This document shows positions 11,601 to 19,976 of a stretch of DNA of 62,962 nucleotides, one piece after another. How positions within the stretch are numbered: position 1 is the first letter of the stretch; every line of letters starts with the position of its first letter. Under the pieces are notes generated by a model, which was not told the origin of the DNA, made no database searches, and saw only the letters and a list, made by a program, of their open reading frames with translations. Position numbers and translations under genes: made by a program. This DNA comes from Mycoemilia scoparia (lineage: Eukaryota > Kickxellomycota > Kickxellomycetes > Kickxellales > Kickxellaceae): positions 1-62,962 of the forward strand of contig JANBPU010000094.1 of NCBI GenBank assembly GCA_027575805.1, given 5' to 3'.

Positions 11601-12963
11601 CGCGGACTAGCAGCGTGGACCATGGGGAGATGCGGTCTCCAAGCTTGACCCACTTCTTGGCAGCGGCGATCTGAATCTTGGCGGCGGCGAAGTTGGCGGT
11701 GGCGAGGGCCTGTTCTTCCAGGTCCTGCAGTTGCATCACAGCAGTGTGTTGGTCGGGCGCATACGGTGTGGAGCAGGAGAGCTTTGTGTGGCACTTGCGG
11801 AGGGTCGCCAGTTCTTTGAGGCAGAAATGGTCCTCCTTGCGCTCGGCAGATTTGAAATAGCGGATCAGGTCAGCCTTGACTGCAGCGAAGGCAGTGAAGG
11901 GATCCTGTGGCATGGTGTCAGCGGGCATGGGAGGATCCTTGAACCCAGCCAGGATGCCCCTGATGTCGCAGGCGTATTTCTTATTGGCAAGCTTGGCCGG
12001 CAGGATTCTATAACCAGCTCTTGTGAAGCAGCGGTCAGAAGCGGTGGGCCATGCCAGGGTGACAAAAAGGGTCTTATGGTCCGAGTGGTCCCCCTGGCCC
12101 ATGGCTGAGTAGTTGGTGTTGCGGTGTCTGGCCACGTCAGCGGGGCAGAAGACTAGGTCTATGCGGGAGCAGTATCCCAGAGGGTCAGCTCTGTCTAGTG
12201 CGGCGAGGGATGTTGATTTGAAAGTAAGAAGTGGATATCTCACTGGGGACTGAGCGGCAGTCGCTAGCGGAGAAGGAGAATGGGGATTGAGGTGGTCGCC
12301 CAGGTCTGTGAGGGCCAGGGTGTCCATTAGCTCATTGAGGGCTGCTGGGGCAGTGCTTCGGTCAACATTGGTGCGGTCGCAGGGAAGAGGCGCAACATTA
12401 AAGTCTCCCGCCAATATTAGGGACCAGCCTTTGGATTGAATGGCGAGGAGAGGATCGTGAAGGCGATGGAAGAAAGTGAGAGATGCGAAAGGCGGACCAT
12501 GGATGTTGATTAGGGCGATGCCTAGGTCAGGCAGCAGGACTGTGGTGACTCTAGACCAGCTGAAGTCAGCAAAGAGAGTAGAAGTGGTGAAAGAGGACCT
12601 TACTAGGGTAACAGAGTCATGGCGCGGCACTGGAGATCCAGGGGGATGACTGGCAGAGCCATGGGCCCTGTACTATGGTAAACGGCGTGAGAAGTAGTCG
12701 TTAGGTGCATCAGGGAAGTTACATTCTTGAAGGAAGATAACATCAGTGCTGAAGGACTCGGAACTGGTAAGTGCGGAGATGTAGTGATTCTTGGTAGCGG
12801 CTACTTGGGAGCCTTTGCCGCCAATACCTCTGACATTCCAAGAGAAGAGGCGGATCTTGGGCGGCGGCTTGTGAAGTGGCGGCGGTGAAGGAATAATGTC
12901 AGTAGTAATCATTGGGACCCACTCAGCGGTATTGGGTCTAACTTGTAATTCGTGTGAAGACAT
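8661..12963 (-). pseudogene. LINE ORF2: AP endonuclease plus reverse transcriptase, with nonsense changes and a frameshift
   Basis: Reading down the minus strand, the APE-type endonuclease shows SWNVRG (about 12845), LQEC, GDFN (about 12400), RIDL (about 12165) and SDHK (about 12080). The RT shows YRPISLLN (about 11130), DQAKAYDRVSH (about 10910), NGVRQGDALSC and the catalytic YMDD (about 10610-10620), followed by a long thumb/C-terminal region with a Cys/His-containing end. The frame is interrupted by TAG at 12673-12675, TAG at 11032-11034 and TGA at 8931-8933, all in frame with coding sequence on both sides, and by one frameshift near 9110-9165. Both TAGs could come from CAG, and the TGA from TGG or CGA. 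All core catalytic motifs I looked for are still present, so the decay is recent. The product would have nicked DNA and reverse-transcribed the element's RNA. Confidence 0.85.
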
Positions 12964-13065
12964 GTTAATAACGATATTTATTAAGATGTTGTAAGATCGG
13001 TAAGCAAGAGCGGAAGTAAGAGAATGAGCAAAGCAAAGGAAAAGCTATGAAAGGGAGCCCTGAGA

Positions 13066-15096
13066 CTATTGTCTCGAGGGCTGGGCAGAGGACTTGGCCA
13101 TAGAGGAGGCCTTGTTCTTCCCAGTGTCCTTATCATTCGCATTCGCAGAGCTGGAGCGCGTGCTGCTCCTCAGGCGTGGGCGGTCATCAGGGACCAGCGG
13201 AAGTGGTGTCGACTTCTTGGACAAGTCTGGTGGAGGCGCAGAAGAGGTCTTCAGAATGAGCCTCTTCTTTTTGGGAGTGGCGGGCTCCTTGGCTGTTGGT
13301 GTACCGAGGGTTTCATCATCGGTCCATTCAGGGTCTTCTTCCTGGTCTACGGTCTCCAGTTCCTCAGCGGTCTGGCTGTTGCGTAGGTGCGAGGGACCGG
13401 CAAGAGGACGGCTGGTTTTGGAAGCGGTAGTCGGTTTTCCCTTAAAGAGCTGTGACTGTTTCTTGCGTATAGGCGAAGGAGAGGTAATGACGGCTGGCCT
13501 CTTCTTAGAGGCTGGCTTGACAGGTGTAGCTGGGGCCTGGGCGGCAGGCGCGGCAGTCGGCTCGTCTTCTACCTCAATGGTCTCCTGCGGCTGAGGGGCA
13601 GGAGCGGAGGCGTCGTCATCAGACATAATAACGTCTGTGACTTCCTCGCCATCCAGAACTTCATTGATGCCCTCCTGGGTGGGGTCTGCTTCTGCTGTGA
13701 CCTCGGTAAAGGGGTCATCTGCCTGGTGAGATGCGCTTGTGGGCGGCTCATGGTGGGCTGATGTTGAAGAGTGGCTTGGGTGAGTCGATGACACGGTTTG
13801 GACTGTGGGTTTTGGAGTGACTACTGGGCGAGGGGAGAAGCGGGCCGTCCCAGCAGAGTGGCACAGGCACACTCTGGTGTCGGCAGAAAGGCATGGGATG
13901 CAGAAGTATGCCTCTCCATAAGGGACTACCTCATAGTCCATCAGCTTATCTATAGGCACGTATTCTGAGTCGGCCGGGACTGGGCATATTGAATACGGAA
14001 GCGAGTGACCTTTGTGGAGAGTCAAGATCGCCTCCCAGTTGCCGCACCACTGGTTATGCAGGTGGTAGACCTGCTTGAGGTCTCTGACCGCGCCAAATTC
14101 AATTAAGCTGGTCTCAATTTGCGGCACTGTTATCTTGGGGTTTGTCCCCACGATGTGGATGTGGAGTTCAGTTGGCGCGTCTGGAACCCACATGTAGCGC
14201 TGGCCCTCGTGCCAGATCGGATTGTTTTGAAAGCGCTGGAGGTCCTCCAGCGATTTGGGGTGGAGCCCCACGCGCTCGCGGCAGAGGACCAGGCAGTATG
14301 GATTAAGCATGTTTTGATCCAGGCGCTCCTTGCAGATAGTCAGGTCAGAGGCAAGCACGCACTTGAGATAGTCCGCCAAAACGTTGCCACGGCCAGGAAA
14401 GGCTGGCAGCTTGGTCCAGAGAGTGGCCAGGCGGAGGGCAGGGGCCCTATTGCATGCACCCTCGATGCGGACAGCCATGGGAGCGGACTTGTTGTGCTTG
14501 TGGTTGGGGCTCATAGTGACTTCGCTGTATGTCAGTGAGCTGGCAGGTGAGTTGGTGGTTGTTGAGCGCAAGAGAGTAGGCGCGTTCGGGCCAGCAGACG
14601 AAAAGGAGGAAGAAGTCTTGGGAGGAAAGGAAAACTTTCCTTTCGACTTCTTTTTGTATACCTTAGGTGCTCCTGTGAAGAGGCTGGCCTTAAGGTCCTC
14701 GGCCACGGCGTGGGCGGCACTGCGGCGGGCAGCGCGCTGCCTACTCTCCCTGCGCTTCTGCGATAACGACTTCACCTGCACCCAAGGCTCCTCTGAGTTT
14801 TTATCAGAGTTAGCTTGCGGGTCAGGGGATGCAGAAGCGGCGGCGGTAAACAGTGGTTCAGTGGTGGATAGCCTCTCAGAGCGGTCTGAGTAGGCGCTGG
14901 TGTTAGCAGCTGCAGCGGGCGCACCATTATCAAGGCGTTTGAAGCCGTTGCTAACAAAGCTAAATTCAATTTGCTTTGTAGGTTCGGCGGTAGCGGCGGC
15001 AGGAGTGGGAGCGCTGACAGGAGGGGCTCTCTCGGGACCCTGGTCAGTGCCTCCCATGACGACTTCGTCTTCGCGCGGTGGGGCGGTGGAGGCCAT
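13066..15096 (-). CDS. LINE ORF1 protein, 676 residues
   Basis: An intact frame upstream of ORF2 in the same orientation. The first ~200 residues and the last ~270 are low-complexity, rich in Ala, Pro, Ser, Thr and charged residues, with basic patches. A folded centre at about residues 215-415 ends in a Cys/His cluster (CIPC, then CLCH, about residues 397-412). The cluster resembles a zinc-binding knuckle but does not fit the standard CCHC spacing. By family knowledge, LINE ORF1 proteins bind element RNA and chaperone it. The start at 15096 is the first ATG, MASTAPPRED. It is unusual that ORF1 is open while ORF2 is broken. Confidence 0.75.
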   Translation of the reverse strand: MASTAPPREDEVVMGGTDQGPERAPPVSAPTPAAATAEPTKQIEFSFVSNGFKRLDNGAPAAAANTSAYSDRSERLSTTEPLFTAAASASPDPQANSDKNSEEPWVQVKSLSQKRRESRQRAARRSAAHAVAEDLKASLFTGAPKVYKKKSKGKFSFPPKTSSSFSSAGPNAPTLLRSTTTNSPASSLTYSEVTMSPNHKHNKSAPMAVRIEGACNRAPALRLATLWTKLPAFPGRGNVLADYLKCVLASDLTICKERLDQNMLNPYCLVLCRERVGLHPKSLEDLQRFQNNPIWHEGQRYMWVPDAPTELHIHIVGTNPKITVPQIETSLIEFGAVRDLKQVYHLHNQWCGNWEAILTLHKGHSLPYSICPVPADSEYVPIDKLMDYEVVPYGEAYFCIPCLSADTRVCLCHSAGTARFSPRPVVTPKPTVQTVSSTHPSHSSTSAHHEPPTSASHQADDPFTEVTAEADPTQEGINEVLDGEEVTDVIMSDDDASAPAPQPQETIEVEDEPTAAPAAQAPATPVKPASKKRPAVITSPSPIRKKQSQLFKGKPTTASKTSRPLAGPSHLRNSQTAEELETVDQEEDPEWTDDETLGTPTAKEPATPKKKRLILKTSSAPPPDLSKKSTPLPLVPDDRPRLRSSTRSSSANANDKDTGKNKASSMAKSSAQPSRQ

Positions 15097-15184
15097 TCAA
15101 ATTAGCAAACTCAAATTCAGCGAATTGGGCGGAATCGGCAAACTTATTTTTGTTCAGAAAAAATGGTCTAATATAGACCTGCGA

Positions 15185-15735
15185 ACTGAAAAAATGTTGT
15201 AGCTTGCTTGTTCAGCAGCTGGTGTGTTTTCAGGAGTGGCCTTTCCTTTATGCAAAGAAGGTTGTTGATCAGACATAGTAAGTAATTAATAAAAAAAAAG
15301 GTGATTTTATAAGGGGGTTTTATAATATGTGAATTTTTTTATAGGATTTTATAGGAATATTTTTAATAGGATAATGAGGTAAGTAGAAATAAAAGAAAAA
15401 TAAAGTAAATAAGGACTGATATGGAGGTAGCGATCAGAAAAAGGCCTTCTAACTCTAGAAGGAGGGATAAGTCAAAGGAAAAACTCGTGAATAAAGAATA
15501 TGGCAGTTGTATTCGATATTTGATCCTAGAACTGACTCCCATCTTATTTTTATAGGGAAAGTTTTTCTGGTATAGGCACTAAAATATATGAATCATATAA
15601 CTAGGTAAATAGGCCGTCATCAAAACATATGAATAATATATCAAAATAATTGAACAATACTCTGCCACAGCCACTATAAACAATAGTGATTTAGAGGGAA
15701 GGCCATTTGGGCCTTGAGCCTATAAAGTCACTACA
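15185..15735 (-). mobile_element. LTR-like element with gag start, copy B, fused to the LINE 5' end
   Basis: On the minus strand it starts at 15735 with TGTAGTGACTTTATAGG and runs through the same blocks as copy A at 6981, including the hairpin CTTCTAGAGTTAGAAGG. It reaches an ATG at about 15276 (MSDQQPSLHKGKAT) that is homologous to the ORF start in copy A. Similarity to copy A stops at about 15185 after AACAAGCAAGCTAC, where LINE-specific sequence takes over. The outer end lies 23 bases before the tRNA-Gly gene. It could be a 5'-truncated LTR element hit by the LINE, a template-switch chimera, or the LINE's own 5' UTR. Confidence 0.5.
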
Positions 15736-15757
15736 AAAAATTTTTCGGAAGAGAGAT

Positions 15758-15828
15758 GCATTGATGGTCTAATGGTAGAATACTTGCCTTCCAAGCAAGT
15801 GGCCCGGGTTCGATTCCCGGTCGATGCA
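15758..15828 (+). tRNA. tRNA-Gly (anticodon UCC)
   Basis: A 71-bp cloverleaf without an intron. The acceptor arm GCATTGA pairs with TCGATGC (one G-T pair), and A is the discriminator base. The anticodon arm CTTGC-CTTCCAA-GCAAG has TCC at 15790-15792. The T arm is built on GGTTCGATTCC. A box TGGTCTAATGG and B box GGTTCGATTCC are intact, and TTTT at 15830-15833 is a pol III terminator. Its first 12 bases are duplicated at 8208-8219, yet the gene itself is complete. It is nearly identical to the minus-strand tRNA at 26150-26220. Confidence 0.95.
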
Positions 15829-16444
15829 ATTTTATCATTTTCTTATTTAACTCTCTCAGAACCTCTTTTTTTATGAAATAATCAAATCAATACATACACA
15901 ACTCCAAATGTCGTGGGGTAGAAAATTCTACCCATAAAATCATCATAAGTCAGAGTCTAATAGGACAAGACAAAAATTATATATTATACCCATAACTGAT
16001 GCAACCTGAAATTTATATTGAGGGAACTAGTAAACAATATTGTTAGTACCCCCTAAGAATCTTTTAGTTTAAGTTTAGTTATTATTTTTCTATTTTATTC
16101 CTTTAGTAGTATAGCCAAGGTTTTCCCCTTGTGGTTTTGTCCAGGCTAGTTTTATTTTCCTATCTTAAGTTTATTTCTTTTCTCATTATTATTATCTGAC
16201 AATAAAGTTACCTCTATAAGCCCTCCCAAATATTATTTTTCCCAAAAATGGAGGAGGCTGGGGAACCTCCAGCAAAGGACCCTGCAACACAAATCCATGT
16301 TTATATGGGTAATAATTTTTGAAGGATGAAAGTTTACTAGTAAAACTGGACACTCATTTAGCTATTGTCAATCTATAGGATTGGCTGTAATAAACTGCCA
16401 AGTTAAAACCTTTAAAATAATAATTATTAGAATGGATATATATA
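15829..16444. other. intergenic after the tRNA
   Basis: AT-rich, no gene. It includes one MITE-family copy (16302-16377) just before the Tc1-like element. Confidence 0.4.
16302..16377 (+). repeat. MITE-like repeat, copy 2
   Basis: Begins ATATGGGTAATAATTTTTG and continues AAGGATGAAAGTTTACTAGT, then AAAACTGGACACTCATTTAG. It is nearly the same sequence as the copies at 51727 (plus) and 62883 (minus). Confidence 0.55.
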
Positions 16445-18060
16445 CACTAGCCTCTAAAACCGAGTCAAAAGAATTTTTAAAACCTTTTATTACATATTTC
16501 TCAGCCAATAATTAAGTTATGCTAGTGATTTAAATTGCAATAATATAGAGAATTATGAGCACTATGTAACACAAAAAGAAAATTCAAGATTAGATTAAAA
16601 TTGATTTTTTAATACTCAAAAGACTCTTGATATGAGTGAGTCGATATTTTGGAGATTTTTTCAATTTTCAATATTTTACCTATAAATACTTTAATTGCTA
16701 TTAGGATTAATTATGAGTTAATAATATATGACTAGCTGGTATACAAGCACAATATTACTATATTATTTGTATTATTCTATTATACCAAAGATTACCCTAG
16801 CTCAGGTCAAAGATAGCATTAAGGAGCTTAGTAAATAGGGTCTCTCAACTTACTCAATTGCTCAAAGTACTAGTATAAGCCAGTCTACAGTCTCTAGAGT
16901 ACCTAGGAATAACAATGATATTATTACTAATATCAAAGTTGGCCATCTGAGAAAGATCAATAAATATGATATATCCTATACTTCCTGACTTGCAACAATA
17001 GGCAAGTGTTCTACAATAACCCAAATATAAAAGGATCTTAATTAGTAACTATGAATGTCTGTATCACTCAATACTATCCTGAGAATACTTCATACAATCA
17101 ATATTAATTCTATATACAAAAAGAAAAAGCCACAACTAAAAAAGTCTCATCTATGGGTAAGATGTGAATTTGTAAAGACCCATGACAAGAAAAAATTAGA
17201 AGATTAAGGCAAAGTAGTTTGGTCTGACAAGACTAAAACCAACCTTTGTGAATCTGATAGAAGGGAGAAAATACTTGTAAAGTATAGTTTTAGGCTTTAG
17301 GATCACAATATACTACTGATACATAAATTTAGAAAAAGAGCAATTATGGTTTAGAGTTGTATACTTTTATATAAGATAGGCTATTTAACCAAAGTTGATA
17401 GCAGCATTAATGCTGAGATGTCTGAGAATAATTACAAATGATAAGCCAATATAAACAAGTAATTGGTATGGGCTGGATAAGCATAAGATTAATTTTTTAT
17501 AAAATAGTATATCATGCTATAAAGCAAAATGAATCTTAGATAAGTTTCTAGCAAATAAAATCCAAGTAATGAAATGGCCAATATAGCCTCCAGACCTCAA
17601 TCTAACTGAGCATCTATTGGGTTATATCAAACAACAGCTCAATTCTAAAAAATGGGGCAAGAATGCTAATGAACTTTGGGATCAAGTTGTAGATATTTAG
17701 AGTGATATTAATAAAGAGATATACAGTAGACTTGTTCATAGTATACTCTAAAGGCTTAAAGAGGTCAAGAGAGCACATGGTAGATATATCAACTATTAGT
17801 TATTAGGTTTATTTTTTTATTTTTTTATATTTATTAAAAATTGAAAAAATCTCCAAAATATCGACTCACTCATATCAGGAGTCTTTTGAGTATTAAAAAA
17901 TCAATTTTAATCTAATCTTGAATTTTCTTTTTGTGTTACATAGTGCTCATAATTCTCTATATTATTGCAATTTAAATCACTAGCATAACTTAATTATTGG
18001 CTGAGTAATATGTAATAAAAGATTTTAAAAATTCTTTTGACTCGGTTTTGGAGGCTAGTG
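16445..18060 (+). mobile_element. Tc1/mariner-type DNA transposon with about 220-bp terminal inverted repeats, inactive
   Basis: A 1616-bp element flanked by TA on both sides (16443-16444 and 18061-18062), the standard Tc1/mariner target duplication. It starts CACTAGCCTCTAAAACCGAG and ends with the complement (CTCGGTTTTGGAGGCTAGTG). The inverted repeats extend about 220 bp (to about 16670, and from about 17837), which is much longer than the ~30 bp of simple Tc1 elements. They include the conserved block GATATGAGTGAGTCGATATT. The interior holds a decayed transposase gene on the plus strand. Confidence 0.85.
16800..17803 (+). pseudogene. Tc1-like transposase remnant
   Basis: Many stops and frame changes, but recognisable parts in order. 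An N-terminal helix-turn-helix region reads STYSIAQSTSISQSTVSRV (about 16840-16905). Near 17570-17640 lies the DDE-domain signature KWPI*PPDLNLTEHLLGYIK, equivalent to the family's WPPxSPDLNPIE, keeping the final catalytic Glu but with a TAG inside. The C-terminus ends near 17800 just before the right inverted repeat. The gene is non-functional. Confidence 0.75.
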
Positions 18061-18062
18061 TA

Positions 18063-18505
18063 GTAGAGTCCAAAACTGTCTGGATGTTTTCAATTTTTTG
18101 ATTTTTTTATAATATCTCAGCTAATAGCCAACCAATCTTTTAGAAATTTATTGTGAATAAAAAGCATGGACTAAGGTACATTTGAGCAAAGTTAGGTAGT
18201 CATTGCTTTATATTGAACAGATTTATAAAAAAATGAAAAAATAAAAACATTTGGACAGTTTTGGACACTTTTAAATACTATAGTAGAAATGTTAAATTTA
18301 ATACTTTGTGTGGCCTCCTTTTGCCTTGATAACTGCCTGGATCCTGCAGGGCATTGAGTTAACCAAGTTTAGGCAAGTATCTTTACTTGTATTATTCCAA
18401 ATTTCAACGACTTGATCCCATATCTTATCATTATTTTTAGGTAGTGTTGTATACTCATTAAGCTTGTATTTGACCTCCCACCAAAGATGTTTGGGTGATT
18501 CTTAG
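18063..18505 (-). mobile_element. truncated second Tc1-like transposon
   Basis: Immediately right of the first Tc1 copy. Read on the minus strand, about 18490-18300 encodes the C-terminal part of a Tc1 transposase (IWDQVVEIWNN, then LVNSMPCRIQAVIKAKG, then GGHTKY). This is followed by an end rich in the motif GGACAGTTTTGGAC, repeated near 18067-18080 and 18250-18270. The 5' part of the gene is missing. It is a different subfamily from the element at 16445. Confidence 0.65.
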
Positions 18506-18603
18506 AATATTGACTACCATCACATGATCAACCCATAAGTTGGAAAATAATAGTTTTAAATAAAAGCATTATTATTAAAAATTGAATAATTAATAATTGA
18601 GAG

Positions 18604-19320
18604 TGACAGACCAGGGCCATCTGGGATGAACCTCAACTGTCCTGGAAGTTGTTTCTGAAAAGACTTTCGTTCAGAATGGTTTAAAATAGTTCAGAACGGG
18701 AATGGAGGGCAAAGCACAAGGGTGTGTGAATAGCAGAATAAAAATATCATTCAGGATGAATCCGAACAGGGAAAGGGAGTATGATAAAGAATATTGATAG
18801 GGAATCATCCTGAATGACAATGGATGGGAAAGAATGATCTTAAATGGTAAACAATAAGGTTTAAACTATAACTCTTCAAATCCTTTCAACCACAACTTTA
18901 TTTCTAAATAAATAAAAGTATGATTCTATAAAAGGTAATGAAGATAGCGAAACTGTTACATGACAATGTAATTAATCTCAACCCATAAGTCTAAATGGAA
19001 CAAAATGAGAATAGTTGTTTGATAGTATTTACTATTTCCTTTTAGTTCTTGTTTAGAGTTTTTAGGTTTTATTGTTTTATTATAATTCTTAAATATTCTT
19101 TGATATACTTTACGCAATTCTTATGTAAAAGAAACTCTTTATTAAACTAAACTAAACTAATAAAAGGCAAGTGAGGAATGCAGTCTTTAGATTATAATCA
19201 TGATTGATTCAAAATTACTCTGATCAACTGAAAGTTGTTCAGAGCGATCCTGAATCGTTCAGGATGAAATAATTCTATCTGGAATCATTCAGGGCAGACC
19301 ATGTGGGCTATGGCCCAACA
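18604..19320 (-). mobile_element. solo LTR of the Gypsy family, diverged, with a nested insertion
   Basis: On the minus strand it begins at 19320 with TGTTGGGCCATAGCCCACAT and ends at 18604 with GGTCTGTCA, matching both ends of the 537-bp LTRs of the neighbouring element with many substitutions. It is about 717 bp long because 177 bp are inserted at 18954-19130. No clear 5-bp duplication flanks it (GAGAG on the left, AACTG on the right), so its history includes rearrangement. Confidence 0.8.
18954..19130. mobile_element. 177-bp insertion nested in the solo LTR
   Basis: Begins TGTTACATG and ends CTTATGTAAAA. It is flanked by the 5-bp direct repeat GAAAC (18949-18953 and 19131-19135), which occurs once at the matching place in the intact LTRs. 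The ends share the short inverted motif TTACAT/ATGTAA. It carries no coding capacity. It could be a small solo LTR or a non-autonomous DNA element. Confidence 0.55.
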
Positions 19321-19370
19321 AACTGAAAGTTAATCCAAATGGTTCTGGATCATTCAGAATAGGTTAGATT

Positions 19371-19907
19371 TGTTGGGCCGTAGCCCACATGGTCCACCCT
19401 GAATGATCCCAGATGGGATTATTTTGTCCTGAATGATTCAGGATCGCCCTGAACAACTTTCAGTTGATCAGAGTGATTCTGAATCAATCATGATTATAAG
19501 CTGAGGACTGTATTCCTCATTTACTTTTTATTTAGTTTAGTTTAGTTCAATGAAGAGTTTCGCTATCTTCATTACCTTTTATATAATCATACTTTTATTT
19601 AGTTAAAAATAAAGTTGTGGTTGAAAGGATTTGAAGAGTTATAGTAAAACCTTATTGTTTATCATTTAAGTTCATTCTTTCCCGTCCATTGTCATCCAGG
19701 ACGATTCCCCATTACTATTCTTATTAACCTCCCCTTTCCCCATTCAGAGTCATCCTGAACGACGTCTTTATTCTGCTATCTACGCACCCTTGTGCTTTTT
19801 CCCTCCTTTACCATTCTGAATGATTCTTAACCGTTCAGAACGAAAGTCTTTCAGCGACAACTTTTCCAGAACAGTTGAGGCTCGTCCTGGACGACCCTGG
19901 TCTGTCA
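19371..19907 (+). repeat. 5' LTR of the Gypsy element
   Basis: 537 bp, TGTTGGGCC to GGTCTGTCA. It is rich in the short word CTGAA(C/T)GA(T/A), which recurs through the LTR and in the coding region. It contains the pol II promoter of the element by family role; the exact start site is not visible. Confidence 0.92.
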
Positions 19908-19976
19908 TTTTTTCCTTTCACCTCCCCTGAAAGACTTTTCCCCTTATCTCTTTTACCTTGAGAAAATTTTTCACCC

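Larger units (their letters stand above)
8220..15184 (-). mobile_element. non-LTR retrotransposon (LINE), broken
   Basis: A LINE of about 7 kb on the minus strand: 5' region, ORF1 (15096-13066), a short spacer, ORF2 (12963 to about 8661; AP endonuclease, reverse transcriptase and a C-terminal region), and a 3' UTR ending in AATAAA about 16 bases before the 3' end at 8220. There is no long A-tail. The C+G content is clearly higher than in the surrounding DNA. The 3' end abuts a copy of the tRNA-derived 16-bp repeat. The 5' end at about 15184 runs without a break into an LTR-like sequence. ORF2 has three in-frame stops and one frameshift, so this copy cannot be autonomous. Clade placement (Tad/L1-like, because of the APE domain and two ORFs) is an inference. 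Confidence 0.85.

Noticed and set aside
9343..14893. Many long ORFs on the plus strand and in other frames across 8.5-15.2 kb
   Set aside because: They are antisense or out-of-frame shadows of the C+G-rich LINE ORFs and show no conserved motif.
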